This document shows, piece after piece, positions 17,040 through 25,843 of a DNA stretch of 64,000 nucleotides. This DNA is from Methylobacterium sp. FF17. Lineage in GTDB: Bacteria; Pseudomonadota; Alphaproteobacteria; Rhizobiales; Beijerinckiaceae. The position numbers and the translations under genes were made by a program. The stretch covers positions 1-64,000 of the forward strand of contig NZ_CP107533.1 of NCBI RefSeq assembly GCF_025813715.1, read 5' to 3'. The notes beneath the pieces were generated by a model. The model ran no database searches, was not told the DNA's origin, and saw only the letters and a program-made list of their open reading frames with translations. Positions within the stretch are counted from its first letter, which is position 1. Each line of letters starts with the position of its first letter.

Positions 17040-17064
17040 CCGCCCCGCCCGAAGGGCGGGGCGG
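17040..17064 (-). terminator. Strong GC hairpin downstream of the DUF736 gene
   Basis: Perfect 11-bp arms (CCGCCCCGCCC and its complement) around a 3-base loop, starting 12 bases past the stop of the minus-strand DUF736 gene. There is no clear T-run, so termination is inferred from position and stem strength. The rest of the gap back to 16726 holds no gene that I can support. Confidence 0.5.
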
Positions 17065-17076
17065 CGGAGGCCTCGA

Positions 17077-17397
17077 TCAGTCCTGGCGGCGACCGCTGGA
17101 GCGGGTCCAGACCAGCGAGTGGGTCCTGCCATCCTCCTCCGCGAAGAGGCGGGCGTAGAGGGGCGCCGGCAGGCTCGGGTCGTCGAGCTTGATCGAGATG
17201 TAGTCCCGCTCGCCCTTCGACACCTTGGCCCAGCCCGCCCCGATCTCGGCCTTGCCGAGGTAGATGCGGTGGGTGGGCGCGTTCTCGCCGCCGCGGTTCT
17301 CCTCCACGATCGCGACCTTGCGCGCCTGGATCGTCAGGGTGGCGATGTCGCCGGTGAAGCCGGTCTGGGTCTGGGTGAAGGTGCCGATGGTCGCCAT
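17077..17397 (-). CDS. DUF736 family protein
   Basis: 106 residues from the ATG at 17397, which has GAGGAG six bases upstream. MATIGTFTQTQTGFTGDIATL is the typical opening of DUF736. IYLGKAEIGAGWAK, DYISIKLDDPSLPAPLYARL and the C-terminal HSLVWTRS complete the family pattern. DUF736 proteins are small, cytosolic and very common on alphaproteobacterial plasmids and integrative elements; their biochemical role is not established. The gene stands alone, with a hairpin after it and more than 500 bases without a gene before it. Confidence 0.85.
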   Translation of the reverse strand: MATIGTFTQTQTGFTGDIATLTIQARKVAIVEENRGGENAPTHRIYLGKAEIGAGWAKVSKGERDYISIKLDDPSLPAPLYARLFAEEDGRTHSLVWTRSSGRRQD

Positions 17398-17944
17398 GGT
17401 GTGCTCCTCGTCCGGTTGCTCTCGGCCGCGCCCTGCGGCCTCGATGGCGGTCGTCGAGCCGGAGGCTGCCCGGCGCCGCACCTGCGTGCAGGCCGCAGCG
17501 CAGCGGAGGACGGCGAGGGACGGGTTTGTTGTTCCGCGAGGAGCCGCCTTGGCGGCGGGGAAGAAACCCGGCCTCCGCCGTTGCGGTGGTCCCGGGCGCC
17601 CCGGATAGAACCGCCCATCCACGAGGCCCATGGGCTGCGGCTGCGCTCAGCGCGCGAGGTGAACCTTGGCCTTCTCGGATCCACCATCAGCCGGCACGGC
17701 ACCGCGACGTCCTCCACGGGCCAGGCTGCCGGACGCAACGCAAGGAGATCTCGCACCGGGCAGCACCGTCCCCATGATCCGACGTTTGCAGGGCCTTCGG
17801 GCGCGGCCGGTAGGGATCTCGGTTCGGAACAGGGCTCCTCTGGCTCGCGGCGGCGCCACAGGCCGGGGGATCGCGTCCCACCACCCACGGCGCGGAGGGC
17901 AACGGACGACTCTCCGATCCCAAGGTGACGGCGTGGGCGTACCG
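17398..17944. other. Intergenic region, no gene seen
   Basis: GC-rich DNA with many overlapping open frames on both strands, none with family resemblance or a convincing ribosome binding site. It lies between the MucR-type gene and the DUF736 gene. I see no repeat or RNA gene in it. Confidence 0.4.
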
Positions 17945-18448
17945 CTAGCTCCTGCGGCCACGCCCCGCCGCCCGGTTCGCGATCGGCGCCTGCTTGGTGA
18001 CCCGAGAATGCCTCGGAACGAATTTGTGGGTTCGGGCAATGGCGGCGCGCCTGATCGAGTAGTTCGCGGCCGTCTTCAGGTAATCGGCCGGCAGCCCGTA
18101 GAGGGCTCGATAAGCGGCAAACGTCAGGCCGCGCTCCGTCAGATGTCGCTTCAGGGTCTTGTAGCGCTTTCCGTTGATGAAGGAGATCAACGCATCCGGC
18201 GTAATCGATCGACGGATCTGTTCCGGCGTCGGCATCGTGGAGAGCGCTTGAGCTTTCTCCGAAGCTGCATCATCCTGCGTTATCAATTCCTCTCGGCCGA
18301 TTTGGTCCAATGCTTCATGGACGGCGCCGATCAGCGTGACGATCTCGCGCGGACGCACGTAATTGTTCATGACATACGCCGCCACGACAGCCGTCGTGAG
18401 TTTCAACCGACCAGCCGATTGACCGGCGTGTCGTCCGACAACACTCAT
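17945..18448 (-). CDS. mucR: Ros/MucR family transcriptional regulator
   Basis: 167 residues. The C-terminal half has the MucR hallmark SFINGKRYKTLKRHLTERGLTFAAYRALYGLPADY, broken here into its recognisable parts NGKRYKTLKRHL and YRALYGLPADY. The two cysteines that begin the zinc finger in Ros are missing (DALISFINGK instead of a C-x2-C). This is seen in some MucR relatives that bind DNA without zinc coordination by cysteine. The family represses exopolysaccharide, virulence, motility and horizontally acquired genes by binding AT-rich DNA. The upstream sequence is AT-rich, compatible with autoregulation. The TGA-proximal tail is basic. Confidence 0.85.
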   Translation of the reverse strand: MSVVGRHAGQSAGRLKLTTAVVAAYVMNNYVRPREIVTLIGAVHEALDQIGREELITQDDAASEKAQALSTMPTPEQIRRSITPDALISFINGKRYKTLKRHLTERGLTFAAYRALYGLPADYLKTAANYSIRRAAIARTHKFVPRHSRVTKQAPIANRAAGRGRRS

Positions 18449-18682
18449 TTCAACAACCTCTGCGTAAGGTTGTATCGAATTTTGGAAAAATCGTATCGTC
18501 AGTCAATGACCAGACAGCCGCTCGAGCAGGCGGAATGTCGGTCGACGGAAAAGCGTTGCCTTCGAACCGCAACGGCCTGCGGCAGGCCGGGGCGCGCGCA
18601 AAAGGCGAAGCGATCCCCGACATCGAGCCCGGCCGGTCTGCATCGGGGGAGGGGCAGCCTCGAAACTGCCCCCGCGCGCGGT

Positions 18683-18853
18683 TCACCCCTCATGGGGATC
18701 GAACTCGGTGACGACGCTGGCGGGATCGCCCTCGAACTCGTCCGAGGTGACGACGGCGTAGCCGGCCTCGGAGCGGAAGACGGTGACCGGGACCATCAGG
18801 GAGAGCGCGAGGCTGTGGGCGTAGCGGTTCGCGAGGGTGAGATCGGTCGCCAT
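18683..18853 (-). CDS. Small plasmid-type protein, 56 residues
   Basis: Start ATG at 18853 with CAGGAGC upstream; the stop is TGA at 18683-18685. The translation begins MATDLTLANRYAHSLALSL, continues MVPVTVFRSEAGYAVVTSDE and ends with an acidic tail (FDPHEG). Codon use matches its neighbours. The short beta-rich composition and acidic end resemble small hypothetical proteins that recur on Methylobacterium plasmids, but I cannot name a family. It is followed by a 230-base stretch without a gene, ahead of the MucR promoter. Confidence 0.6.
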   Translation of the reverse strand: MATDLTLANRYAHSLALSLMVPVTVFRSEAGYAVVTSDEFEGDPASVVTEFDPHEG

Positions 18854-19096
18854 CGGGGTCTTGCTCCTGACGGAGCGGGGGCGATCCCCGCTCGACAGCG
18901 CCCCAGAAGGCCGGGAGCGGCCGCGATCACCGCGGGAGGCGAAGCCGGGAGCGGCCGCCCGCTTGCGGAGCGGACCCCTCGAGGGTTGATCGTGGAAGGC
19001 CGCGACGGCCTATCGGGGTTGCTGCGAGAGAGCGGGGTCGACCACCGCCAGCCGGGCGCGCCATCGACAGGACATCGATCTCATAGCGAAATGCGG

Positions 19097-19519
19097 TCAC
19101 AGGGTCCGGTCGATCCGGCCCTGGGCGGCGGTGAAGAGCGGACGGATCGCGGTCCGGATCAGGTTCATGAACCCGGGTCCGAACGAGCCGCGTGGCGTCT
19201 GGTTCGGGTCGAAGTGGAAGGACCGCTCGGCGACGTCGTAGTTGTACTCGCTGACCATGACCCAGCCGCGCTTCAGCGTCGACAGGCCAGCCCGGCGCAG
19301 TTCGAGCACCGGGATCTCGAGGGCGATCTGTCCCTCGCCCGGCGGGGTTCCGGAGATGGCCAGCAGGACGAGGTGGGTCAGCCCCTGGGCCTGATCGGGC
19401 ACGGTGATGGCCAGGCAGGTCGGGCGATCCTTGGGCGCGTTGAACCGGCCCTCCTCCCGCTGCCACCGCCACAGGTAGGGATAGGCGATGACCGTGCCCG
19501 ACGGGAAAGCGCCGGTCAT
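19097..19519 (-). CDS. PemK/MazF-like toxin candidate
   Basis: 140 residues from the ATG at 19519, one base past the stop of the Phd-like antitoxin gene. VIAYPYLWRWQREEG near the start, then KDRPTCLAITV, then LLAISGTPP fit the beta-barrel layout of PemK/MazF-like proteins, where the first strand holds W/Y-rich residues and the KxRP element follows. ALEIPVLELRRAGL and WVMVSEYNYD complete a family widespread in alphaproteobacteria. Such toxins are usually ribonucleases. Toxicity is inferred from the antitoxin neighbour and the fold-like pattern; similarity to canonical MazF is low. Confidence 0.6.
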   Translation of the reverse strand: MTGAFPSGTVIAYPYLWRWQREEGRFNAPKDRPTCLAITVPDQAQGLTHLVLLAISGTPPGEGQIALEIPVLELRRAGLSTLKRGWVMVSEYNYDVAERSFHFDPNQTPRGSFGPGFMNLIRTAIRPLFTAAQGRIDRTL

Positions 19520-19520
19520 C

Positions 19521-19778
19521 CTAGTTGCTCCCGTGCTCGGCCGACTGGCGGTCGAGTTCGTCCAGGATGAGGTGCGCCAGCTCCGGGGGCGTCTCTCCTG
19601 CGGCATAGGCCCGGCGCGGGTCGGCCTGTTCGGTCAGTTGCCGGTAGGTGTCGGCCGAGAGCACGACCAGGGATGGCCGGCCGTGCTTGGTCAGGGTCAG
19701 GGGCGCCAGGCGCGCCTCGTCGTGGTAGCGGCCGAAGTGGCGGAGGAACTCGGCGGTGGTGACGGATTTTTCGGGCAT
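19521..19778 (-). CDS. Phd/YefM-type antitoxin
   Basis: 85 residues. VTTAEFLRHFGRYHDEAR and PLTLTKHGRPSLVVLSADTYRQL are the classic N-terminal DNA-binding pattern of Phd/YefM antitoxins. The C-terminus is longer and charged, as expected for the toxin-neutralising tail. The ATG at 19778 has GGGGGGAG upstream. A near-consensus promoter lies at 19804-19832. The toxin-like gene follows at one base, so the two form an operon. Antitoxins of this type repress their own promoter. Confidence 0.8.
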   Translation of the reverse strand: MPEKSVTTAEFLRHFGRYHDEARLAPLTLTKHGRPSLVVLSADTYRQLTEQADPRRAYAAGETPPELAHLILDELDRQSAEHGSN

Positions 19779-19803
19779 GCTCTCCCCCCTCTGAGTTACA
19801 CGG

Positions 19804-19832
19804 ATTATACAGATAACACGAATTAGCGTCAT
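19804..19832 (-). promoter_or_regulatory. Sigma70-like promoter of the Phd/PemK-like operon
   Basis: On the minus strand the -10 is a perfect TATAAT (complement of 19804-19809). The -35 is ATGACG (complement of 19827-19832, four of six matches to TTGACA), and the spacer is exactly 17 bp. GTGTTA and GTGTAA half-sites flank the -10, a plausible place for antitoxin binding. Confidence 0.6.
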
Positions 19833-19857
19833 CCCGCTCTGTGGCGGGGCCACGCCG

Positions 19858-20241
19858 TCACAGGCCGAGGTCCTGCTGGAGGAAGCGGGCCGGGATGTCC
19901 TCCTCCCTGCCCTGCCAGACGACGCGGCCGTTCTCCCAGATCGTGACGAAGCCGCCGCCCTTCGGCATCGGCGGCGGAGGCGCCGCCTCGAAGTTCCGGC
20001 AAGCCGAACTCGCCCGTCGTGGCCGAGAAGGTCGGCGTCCGGCTGTTGCCGATCAGGACGCGGTCGCAGGCGCCTGTCGGCCGCCGGACGCGGCGGCGCG
20101 ACAAGCCGAGGTGGAACAGCTCGTAGGCGCGCTGCTCCTCGAGGGCGCGTTCCAGTGCCGACAGTGCTTGCACCGGCCGGGGCGGGTGTCGGCCGGCTCG
20201 TCCAGGGCCGGTCCGCCATTGTGCCCGACCCGGGCGGTCAT
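19858..20241 (-). pseudogene. Plasmid-type hypothetical gene with two compensating frameshifts
   Basis: The ATG at 20241 overlaps the stop of the upstream gene in an ATGA. The frame opens MTARVGHNGGPALDEPADTR and GRCKHCRHW, with a C-x2-C pair. The next sensible segment (ALEEQRAYELFHLGLSRRRV, then GACDRVLIGNS) is one frame over, and the last segment (CRNFEAAPP, FVTIWENGRVVWQG, then EDIPARFLQQDLGL) is back in the first frame. A one-base loss near 20140 and a one-base gain near 20002 explain this. Either the gene is decaying or the assembly has two indels; correcting both gives an intact protein of about 127 residues. Confidence 0.6.
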
Positions 20242-20831
20242 GGCCGCCCTCCCCGCGCCCGAGCGGCTCCGCACAGCCAGCGCCGCAGGTCCCGGCGCAT
20301 CAGGCCGATCGGCCCGTTGAGGACGCTGACGCGGGCATCGCGGCGCACGCAGCCCATCTCGACGAAGCCGCGCACGAGGGCGTGCATCACCGTCAGGTAG
20401 AGCTGGCCGCCGACCAGCGCGACGTCCTCGACCGGTTCGTCGCCGTAGCGGGTCAGCCCGGCAATCTCGGCGCCGGCGTGCATCCCATAGGTGTCGGGTC
20501 GCCGCGGCGAGGGTGGCCGTGGCCAGCGCGTGGTCACGCCGCCGGCGATCATCCGCTCGGCGAGGTCCTGCGTCAGCCGCGCGTCGTAGTCGGCGATCGG
20601 GGTCGCCGCGTCGCGAAAGCCGTAATGGGCCGAGAGGAAGGCGACCTTGGCCATTCGGCCGTCCGGGTCGGCGGCGCGCAGCGTGCGCCAGAGCGGGCCG
20701 TCGTAGCGCGCGAGCGCCGGGATGCGGTCGGGATCGGGGCGCTTCGTCGCCGAGCAGGCGAGGACGAGGAGGCGGGCAGGTCGGGAGAAAGGGAGATCGG
20801 CTGGGCCAGCGGCGGAGCGATGTCGGTCCAT
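20238..20831 (-). CDS. DUF6884-like protein
   Basis: 197 residues from the ATG at 20831, placed just downstream of hairpin module copy B. LLVLACSATKRPDPDRIPA near the N-terminus, ARYDGPLWRTLR, KVAFLSAHYGFRDA and TPIADYDARLT fit the DUF6884-like family, whose C-x-T-K motif recalls nucleotide-modifying enzymes. The function is unknown; the family is frequent on mobile elements. The last codons overlap the next gene (ATGA), so the two were an operon before the second gene frameshifted. Family assignment is from memory of motifs. Confidence 0.65.
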   Translation of the reverse strand: MDRHRSAAGPADLPFSRPARLLVLACSATKRPDPDRIPALARYDGPLWRTLRAADPDGRMAKVAFLSAHYGFRDAATPIADYDARLTQDLAERMIAGGVTTRWPRPPSPRRPDTYGMHAGAEIAGLTRYGDEPVEDVALVGGQLYLTVMHALVRGFVEMGCVRRDARVSVLNGPIGLMRRDLRRWLCGAARARGGRP

Positions 20832-20852
20832 GGAGACGCTTTCGCGACGGGG

Positions 20853-20868
20853 CCGGAGCCTCTCTCCG
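20853..20868 (-). repeat. Upstream hairpin module, copy B
   Basis: The minus strand reads CGGAGAGAGGCTCCGG, ending 21 bases before the ATG at 20831. The spacer carries CGTCGCGAAAGC, identical to copy A. Confidence 0.6.
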
Positions 20869-20992
20869 ATCACTCATCCCGTCGCGAGGCCTCGCCCCTC
20901 CTCTGGCTCCGGGCCTCTACGCGTCGATGTCCCGCAGCCCTGCGATCGAGGGGGATTCGCCGTTCAGCCGGCCTTGCTAGCGTGGCCGCATC

Positions 20993-21424
20993 GTGCCGAT
21001 CCACCCCGAACACCGCCACTTCTACCCGATCGACTGGCCGCAGCTCTCGGACGCGATCCGCTTCGGCCGGGCCGGCGGGCGCTGCGAGGCCTGCGGACGC
21101 CCGCACGGGCAGGTCATCGTCTGCCTGGACGAGGGGACGTGGTACGATGCCGAGGCCGGGCATTGGCGCTCCGGCCGGGGTCGGCCGCTGCGGCGCCCGC
21201 CCGGGCTCGCGGCCCTGGCCGAAGCCCGGCTGACGCTGCCGATCCTTGCGACCTGCCATCGGGCGCACGACACCAGCCTGAACGGCGACCGGGATCTGGC
21301 GGCGTGGTGCCAGCGCTGCCACCTGCTGCACGACCGGCCCGAGCATCTGCGGCGGCGCCGGCTCACCTATCTACGGCGCCGAGCCCTCGGCGATCTGTTC
21401 CTCGGTCCCTACCCGCTCCCGTGA
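20993..21424 (+). CDS. HNH-like zinc-binding hypothetical protein
   Basis: 143 residues from a GTG. CEACGRPHG (a C-x2-C pair with a following histidine), LATCHRAHDTSLNGD and CQRCHLLHDRPEH give the spacing of Cys/His ligands seen in HNH-type nucleases on plasmids and phages. YPIDWPQLSDAIRFGRAGGRC precedes them. The start has no strong ribosome binding site. Nuclease activity is inferred only from the metal-ligand pattern. It is divergent from the DUF6884-like gene, so the hairpin region at 20832-20992 serves as promoter space for both. Confidence 0.65.
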   Translation: MPIHPEHRHFYPIDWPQLSDAIRFGRAGGRCEACGRPHGQVIVCLDEGTWYDAEAGHWRSGRGRPLRRPPGLAALAEARLTLPILATCHRAHDTSLNGDRDLAAWCQRCHLLHDRPEHLRRRRLTYLRRRALGDLFLGPYPLP

Positions 21425-21434
21425 ATGGCGCGGC

Positions 21435-21731
21435 TCAGGACCGTCCGGCCGGACCACGGCCATAGGTTCCGGGTTCCTGCGGGGGAATGCCGGGACCGGC
21501 GGGACCGTGACCATGGTACGGGTTGGCGCCGCGTCCGATGAAGCGGCCCGCCACCCAGCCGGAGCCGCCGTAGACATCGACGTAGCACCAGGTGCCCCGA
21601 GACGCGCCGACATTGACGAAGTCGCCGCGCGCGAGGCGATTGACGATCCGGCTGCCGTCACCGGGGCGGGCATGCACGGCGGTTCTTACCGTTACATAGG
21701 CCTGCTCGTATCCGCCCGCGCGCCTCGGCGG
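21435..21731 (-). pseudogene. Bacterial SH3-domain protein, 5'-truncated
   Basis: The frame encodes YEQAYVTVRTAVHARPGD, RIVNRLARGDFVNV and WCYVDVYGGSGWVAGRFIG, a periplasmic SH3_3-type domain, then a Gly/Pro-rich tail (GPAGPGIPPQEPGTYGRG). The SH3 domain starts before the only usable start codon (GTG at 21677), and an in-frame TAG lies at 21732-21734. A signal peptide and true start are therefore missing. The lost 5' end lies toward the IS630 remnant, which probably caused the truncation. Confidence 0.65.
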
Positions 21732-21861
21732 CTACCTCGCCCGCTCACGCGATCCGCCGCCCGGCAATCTCGTCATGTGGCGCGGCTTTGCACGGCTCAC
21801 CGACATTGCGCTCGGAGCCGCCCTCGCGCGGACATCGACAGGATATGGGTAAAAGGAAGCC

Positions 21862-22200
21862 TCACCGAGGGCTTACGGCAGAGGATGCGCGACAGCATGG
21901 CCGGCGTCGCCGTCACACCATGCTCGGTCAGAAGCCGCTCGGCCAGTTCCGGCATGGTGACGTCGGGCGTAGCCTCCACCGCTGCGATCAGGAAATCCGC
22001 CACCGGCTCCAGCTTGCCGCTGCCCTTGGGGCGCCCTTGGCGGGCCGGTGCCGCGGAGCTGGTCCGAGAGGGACGCCACGCCAGCTTGATCGCGCAACTC
22101 GCACTGACCGAAAACTGCCGGGCCGCAGCTCGGCGAGAACCGCCGTTCTCGACAAACCCGGTGATCCGCTCGCGAAGATCCTAAAGAGTAGCAGCCACAC
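21862..22200 (-). pseudogene. IS630-family transposase remnant
   Basis: One frame reads DLRERITGFVENGGSRRAAA, then RQFSVSASCAIKLAWR, then GRPKGSGKLEPVADFLIA and TPDVTMPELAERLLTEHG. These are the N-terminal helix-turn-helix and linker of an IS630 transposase of a different subgroup from the other two copies. A TAG and an extra base precede DLRER where relatives have a YSQ-type start. The catalytic domain is missing after ILCR. It is inactive and is probably responsible for the break in the adjacent SH3 gene. Confidence 0.75.
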
Positions 22201-22317
22201 ATGATCCACCTCCTCGCACAAGGCAATCAGGTCAGCCGCACCCTCGCAACCCGCGAGTCCAATTTCTAGGACGACGCTTTAGTGGCGACTTTGCGAGTCC
22301 AACGCTTACAAATGCAG

Positions 22318-23271
22318 CTACTGGCCAATATTGCGGCGGATCTCATCTAACAGTTCTGGAACTATAGAGAAAAGATCACCAACAACGCCGTAATCGGCCA
22401 CCTGGAAGATCGGCGCGTCCTCGTCCTTGTTGATCGCAACGATGGTCTTCGAATCCTTCATCCCGGCGAGATGCTGGATGGCGCCGGAGATTCCCACCGC
22501 GACGTAGAGGTCCGGCGCCACCACCTTGCCGGTCTGACCCACCTGCCAGTCGTTCGGCGCGTAGCCGGCGTCCACCGCCGCGCGCGAAGCGCCGACCGCG
22601 GCACCCAGCGCGTCGGCCAGCGGCTCGATCAACTCGTGGAACTTGTCGGCCGAGCCGAGCGAGCGCCCCCCGGACACGATGATCCGCGCCGAGGCCAGCT
22701 CCGGCCGGTCGGACTTGGCGATCTCCTCGCCCTTGAAGGTGGAGCCGCCGGCCTCCGGCGCCGCCGCCGACACCACCTCGACCAGGGCCGCCGATCCGCC
22801 CTCCTCCGCCGCCTTGAAGGCCGCCGTGCGGACGGTGATCACCCGCTTCGGGCCGGGCGCCTGCACCGTCTGGATGGCGTTGCCGGCGTAGATCGGCCGC
22901 TCGAACGTGTCGGGCGCCACCACCCTGATGATATCGGACACCTGCGCCACGTCGAGCAGCGCGGCCACCCGCGGCAGCACGTTCTTGCCGGTGGTGGTGG
23001 CCGAGGCGATGACCGTCTCGTAGGGCTCGGCGACCGCCGCGATCAGGGCCGCGACCGGCTCGGCGAGGTCGTGGTCGTAGACCGCCTCCTCGCTGTTGAG
23101 CACCTTCTCGACCCCGTCGAGCTTGGCCACCGCGTCAGCGACCGCCTTAGTGCCGGAGCCCAGGACCAGGGCGTGGACCGGCGCGCCGATCGCCTTGGCG
23201 GCGGTGAGCGCCTTCAGCGTGCCGTCCTTGATCTGGCCGTCGCCGTGCTCGACGAAGAGAAGCGTGGTCAT
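22318..23271 (-). CDS. etfA: Electron transfer flavoprotein, alpha subunit
   Basis: 317 residues, full length for ETF-alpha (FixB). The C-terminal FAD domain shows [80 protein letters not shown] and [17 protein letters not shown], all canonical. With EtfB it carries electrons from acyl-CoA dehydrogenases to ETF-quinone oxidoreductase. It follows etfB by 70 bases on the same strand. Bacteria of this group normally also have a chromosomal copy, so this set is likely dedicated to the neighbouring beta-oxidation genes. Confidence 0.93.
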   Translation of the reverse strand: MTTLLFVEHGDGQIKDGTLKALTAAKAIGAPVHALVLGSGTKAVADAVAKLDGVEKVLNSEEAVYDHDLAEPVAALIAAVAEPYETVIASATTTGKNVLPRVAALLDVAQVSDIIRVVAPDTFERPIYAGNAIQTVQAPGPKRVITVRTAAFKAAEEGGSAALVEVVSAAAPEAGGSTFKGEEIAKSDRPELASARIIVSGGRSLGSADKFHELIEPLADALGAAVGASRAAVDAGYAPNDWQVGQTGKVVAPDLYVAVGISGAIQHLAGMKDSKTIVAINKDEDAPIFQVADYGVVGDLFSIVPELLDEIRRNIGQ

Positions 23272-23341
23272 GTGCGCGTGAACTCCGGTTGCGGTTCGCG
23301 CCGCTCGACCTCTGGGGGAGCGACGCCGAGTCCGAGAAGAA

Positions 23342-24091
23342 TCAGATGACGCCGGCCTCGACCTTGAGTTTCTGAACGAGCTCGGCAGCCGAGCCGACCT
23401 TGACGCCCGCCTGACGGCCCGGCGGCTCGGCGGTCTTGAGCACCTTGAGCTTCGGGGTCACGTCGACGCCGAGACCCTCGGGGTTCAGCTCGTCGAGCGG
23501 CTTCTTCTTGGCCTTCATGATGTTGGGCAGCGAGGCGTAGCGCGGCTCGTTGAGGCGCAGGTCGGTGGTGACGATCGCCGGGAGCTTGAGGGCGACCGTC
23601 TGGAGGCCGCCATCGACCTCGCGGGTCACGTCGATCCCGCCCTCGCCCGCCTCGATCTTGTAGGCGAAGGTGCCCTGCGGCCAGCCGAGCAGGGCACCGA
23701 GCATCTGGCCGGTCTGGTTGCAGTCGTCGTCGATCGCCTGCTTGCCGAGGATGACGAGCTCGGGCATCTCCTTCTCGACGACCGCCTTGAGGATCTTGGC
23801 GACGGCAAGCGGCTCGCAATTCACGTCGGTCTTCACGAGGATCGCGCGGTCGGCGCCCATGGCGAGCGCGGTGCGCAGGGTCTCCTGCGCCTGCTGCGGC
23901 CCGATCGATACCGCGACGATCTCGGTGGCCTTGCCCTTCTCCTTCAGGCGGATCGCCTCCTCGACGGCGATCTCGTCGAAGGGGTTCATCGACATCTTGA
24001 CGTTGGCGAGTTCCACGCCCAATCCGTCGGCCTTCACGCGGATCTTCACGTTGTAGTCGACCACCCGCTTGACGGGCACTAGAACCTTCAT
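23342..24091 (-). CDS. etfB: Electron transfer flavoprotein, beta subunit
   Basis: 249 residues, full length for ETF-beta (FixA). [48 protein letters not shown] and [20 protein letters not shown] are family signatures; the last is the AMP-binding region. The ATG has GGGAGAC upstream. It pairs with the etfA gene downstream and follows the ETF-QO gene by 78 bases, so the three probably form one transcription unit for electron transfer to quinone. Confidence 0.93.
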   Translation of the reverse strand: MKVLVPVKRVVDYNVKIRVKADGLGVELANVKMSMNPFDEIAVEEAIRLKEKGKATEIVAVSIGPQQAQETLRTALAMGADRAILVKTDVNCEPLAVAKILKAVVEKEMPELVILGKQAIDDDCNQTGQMLGALLGWPQGTFAYKIEAGEGGIDVTREVDGGLQTVALKLPAIVTTDLRLNEPRYASLPNIMKAKKKPLDELNPEGLGVDVTPKLKVLKTAEPPGRQAGVKVGSAAELVQKLKVEAGVI

Positions 24092-24169
24092 AACAGTCTC
24101 CCTAGCTCCATAGTCCCAAAACGACTTTTATTTATTCCGATAACAGATTGTCATAAAAGATCTACACAA

Positions 24170-25843
24170 CTACATATTTGGGTAGTTCGGCCCGCCCGGG
24201 CCTTCCGGCGGTACCCAGTCGATGTTCTGGTTCGGGTCCTTGATATCGCACGTCTTGCAGTGGACGCAGTTCTGCGCGTTGATCTGGTAGCGCACCCCGT
24301 CCGAGGCGGAGGCGTCCTCCACCCACTCGTAGACGCCCGCCGGGCAGTAGCGCGCCGAGGGCCCGCCGAACACGTCGTGCTCGGAGCGCTTCTGCACCTC
24401 CAGGTCGCGGACCTGGAGGTGGGCCGGCTGGTCCTCCTCGTGGTTGGTGTTCGACAGGTAGACCGAGGAGAGCCGGTCGAAGGTCAGCTTGCCGTCCGGC
24501 TTCGGGTAGACGATCGGCGTCACCTCCGAGAGCGGCTTCAGGCAGGCGTGGTCCGGCTTGCCGTGGCCGAGCGTGCCGAACGGCGAGGCGCCGAGCAGGG
24601 TCGTCGCCCACATGTCGATCCCGCCGAGGCCGACCCCCACCAGCGTGCCGTACTTCGACCAGAGCGGCTTGACGTTGCGCACCGCCTTGAGGTCCTGCCC
24701 GATCGGGCTGTCGCGCCAGCCGGCCTCGTAGGCGGCGAGCTCGTCCCCGGCCCGGCCGGCCTTCAGCGCCTCGGCGATCGCGTCCGCCGCCTGGATGCCG
24801 GACAGGATCGCGTTGTGCGAGCCCTTGATGCGCGGCACGTTCACGAAGCCCGCGGAATCGCCCACGAGGCAGCCGCCGGGGAAGACGAGCTTGGGCACCG
24901 ATTGCCAGCCGCCCTCCATGATCGCCCGCGCCCCGTAGCCGATGCGCTTGGCGCCCTCGAACGTGTCGCGGATCAGCGGGTGGGTCTTGAAGCGCTGGAA
25001 CTCCTCGAACGGCGACAGGGTCGGGTTCTCGTAGTTCAGGTGGGTGACGAACCCGACCGAGACCAGGTGGTCGTCGAAGTGGTACAGCCACGAGCCGCCG
25101 CCGGCCTTGTTCGGCAGCGGCCAGCCCATCGTGTGGCGCACCAGCCCCGGCTCGAACCGGTCGGGAGCGAGCTGCCACAGCTCCTTCACGCCGATCCCGT
25201 ACTTGAAGTGGTCGCTTTCCTTGTTGAGCGCGAAGCGCTGGATCAGCCCCTTGGTCAGCGAGCCGCGGGCGCCCTCGCCGAACACCGTGTACTTGGCGCG
25301 CAGCTCCATGCCGCGGGTGTAGTCGTCGCGCTGCGCGCCGGACTTCGCGATCCCGAGATCGCCGGTGGCGATGCCCACGACCGCGCCGGCCGCGTCGAAC
25401 AGCACCTCCGCGGCAGGGAAGCCCGGGTAGATCTCGACGCCGAGCGCCTCGGCCTGGGCGCCGAGGTACTTGGCGACGTTCGACAGCGAGCCGACAAAGT
25501 TGCCGTGGTTGGACATCAGACGCGGAAAAAACACGTTCGGCAGGGTCACGCCGCTGTTCCTGGTGAGCATCATGAACGCGTCGCGGGCGACCTCGGTCTT
25601 GAGCGGCCGCTCGGGGTCCTGGCGCCAGTCGGGCAGCAGGGCGTCGAGGCCGGTCGGGTCGACCACGGCGCCGGACAGGATGTGGGCGCCGACCTCCGAG
25701 CCCTTCTCGACCACGACGACCGAGATGTCCCCGCCGGCTTCCGCCGCGCGCTGCTTGAGGCGGATCGCGGTGGCGAGCCCGGCCGGCCCCGCCCCGACGA
25801 CGACCACGTCGAAGTCCATGCTCTCGCGTTCGGGCAGCGCCAT
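24170..25843 (-). CDS. Electron transfer flavoprotein-ubiquinone oxidoreductase
   Basis: 557 residues from the ATG at 25843, chosen for AGGAGAGG upstream. FDVVVVGAGPAGLATAIRL is the FAD-binding start. VEKGSEVGAHILSGAV and GCLVGDSAGFVNVPRIKGSH follow. The C-terminus has the 4Fe-4S ferredoxin part (CPAGVYEWV, then QNCVHCKTCDIKDPNQNIDW). The enzyme is a membrane-associated flavoprotein that takes electrons from reduced ETF and passes them to ubiquinone. Linkage with etfBA is not universal in proteobacteria and here suggests a mobile beta-oxidation package. Confidence 0.93.
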   Translation of the reverse strand: MALPERESMDFDVVVVGAGPAGLATAIRLKQRAAEAGGDISVVVVEKGSEVGAHILSGAVVDPTGLDALLPDWRQDPERPLKTEVARDAFMMLTRNSGVTLPNVFFPRLMSNHGNFVGSLSNVAKYLGAQAEALGVEIYPGFPAAEVLFDAAGAVVGIATGDLGIAKSGAQRDDYTRGMELRAKYTVFGEGARGSLTKGLIQRFALNKESDHFKYGIGVKELWQLAPDRFEPGLVRHTMGWPLPNKAGGGSWLYHFDDHLVSVGFVTHLNYENPTLSPFEEFQRFKTHPLIRDTFEGAKRIGYGARAIMEGGWQSVPKLVFPGGCLVGDSAGFVNVPRIKGSHNAILSGIQAADAIAEALKAGRAGDELAAYEAGWRDSPIGQDLKAVRNVKPLWSKYGTLVGVGLGGIDMWATTLLGASPFGTLGHGKPDHACLKPLSEVTPIVYPKPDGKLTFDRLSSVYLSNTNHEEDQPAHLQVRDLEVQKRSEHDVFGGPSARYCPAGVYEWVEDASASDGVRYQINAQNCVHCKTCDIKDPNQNIDWVPPEGPGGPNYPNM

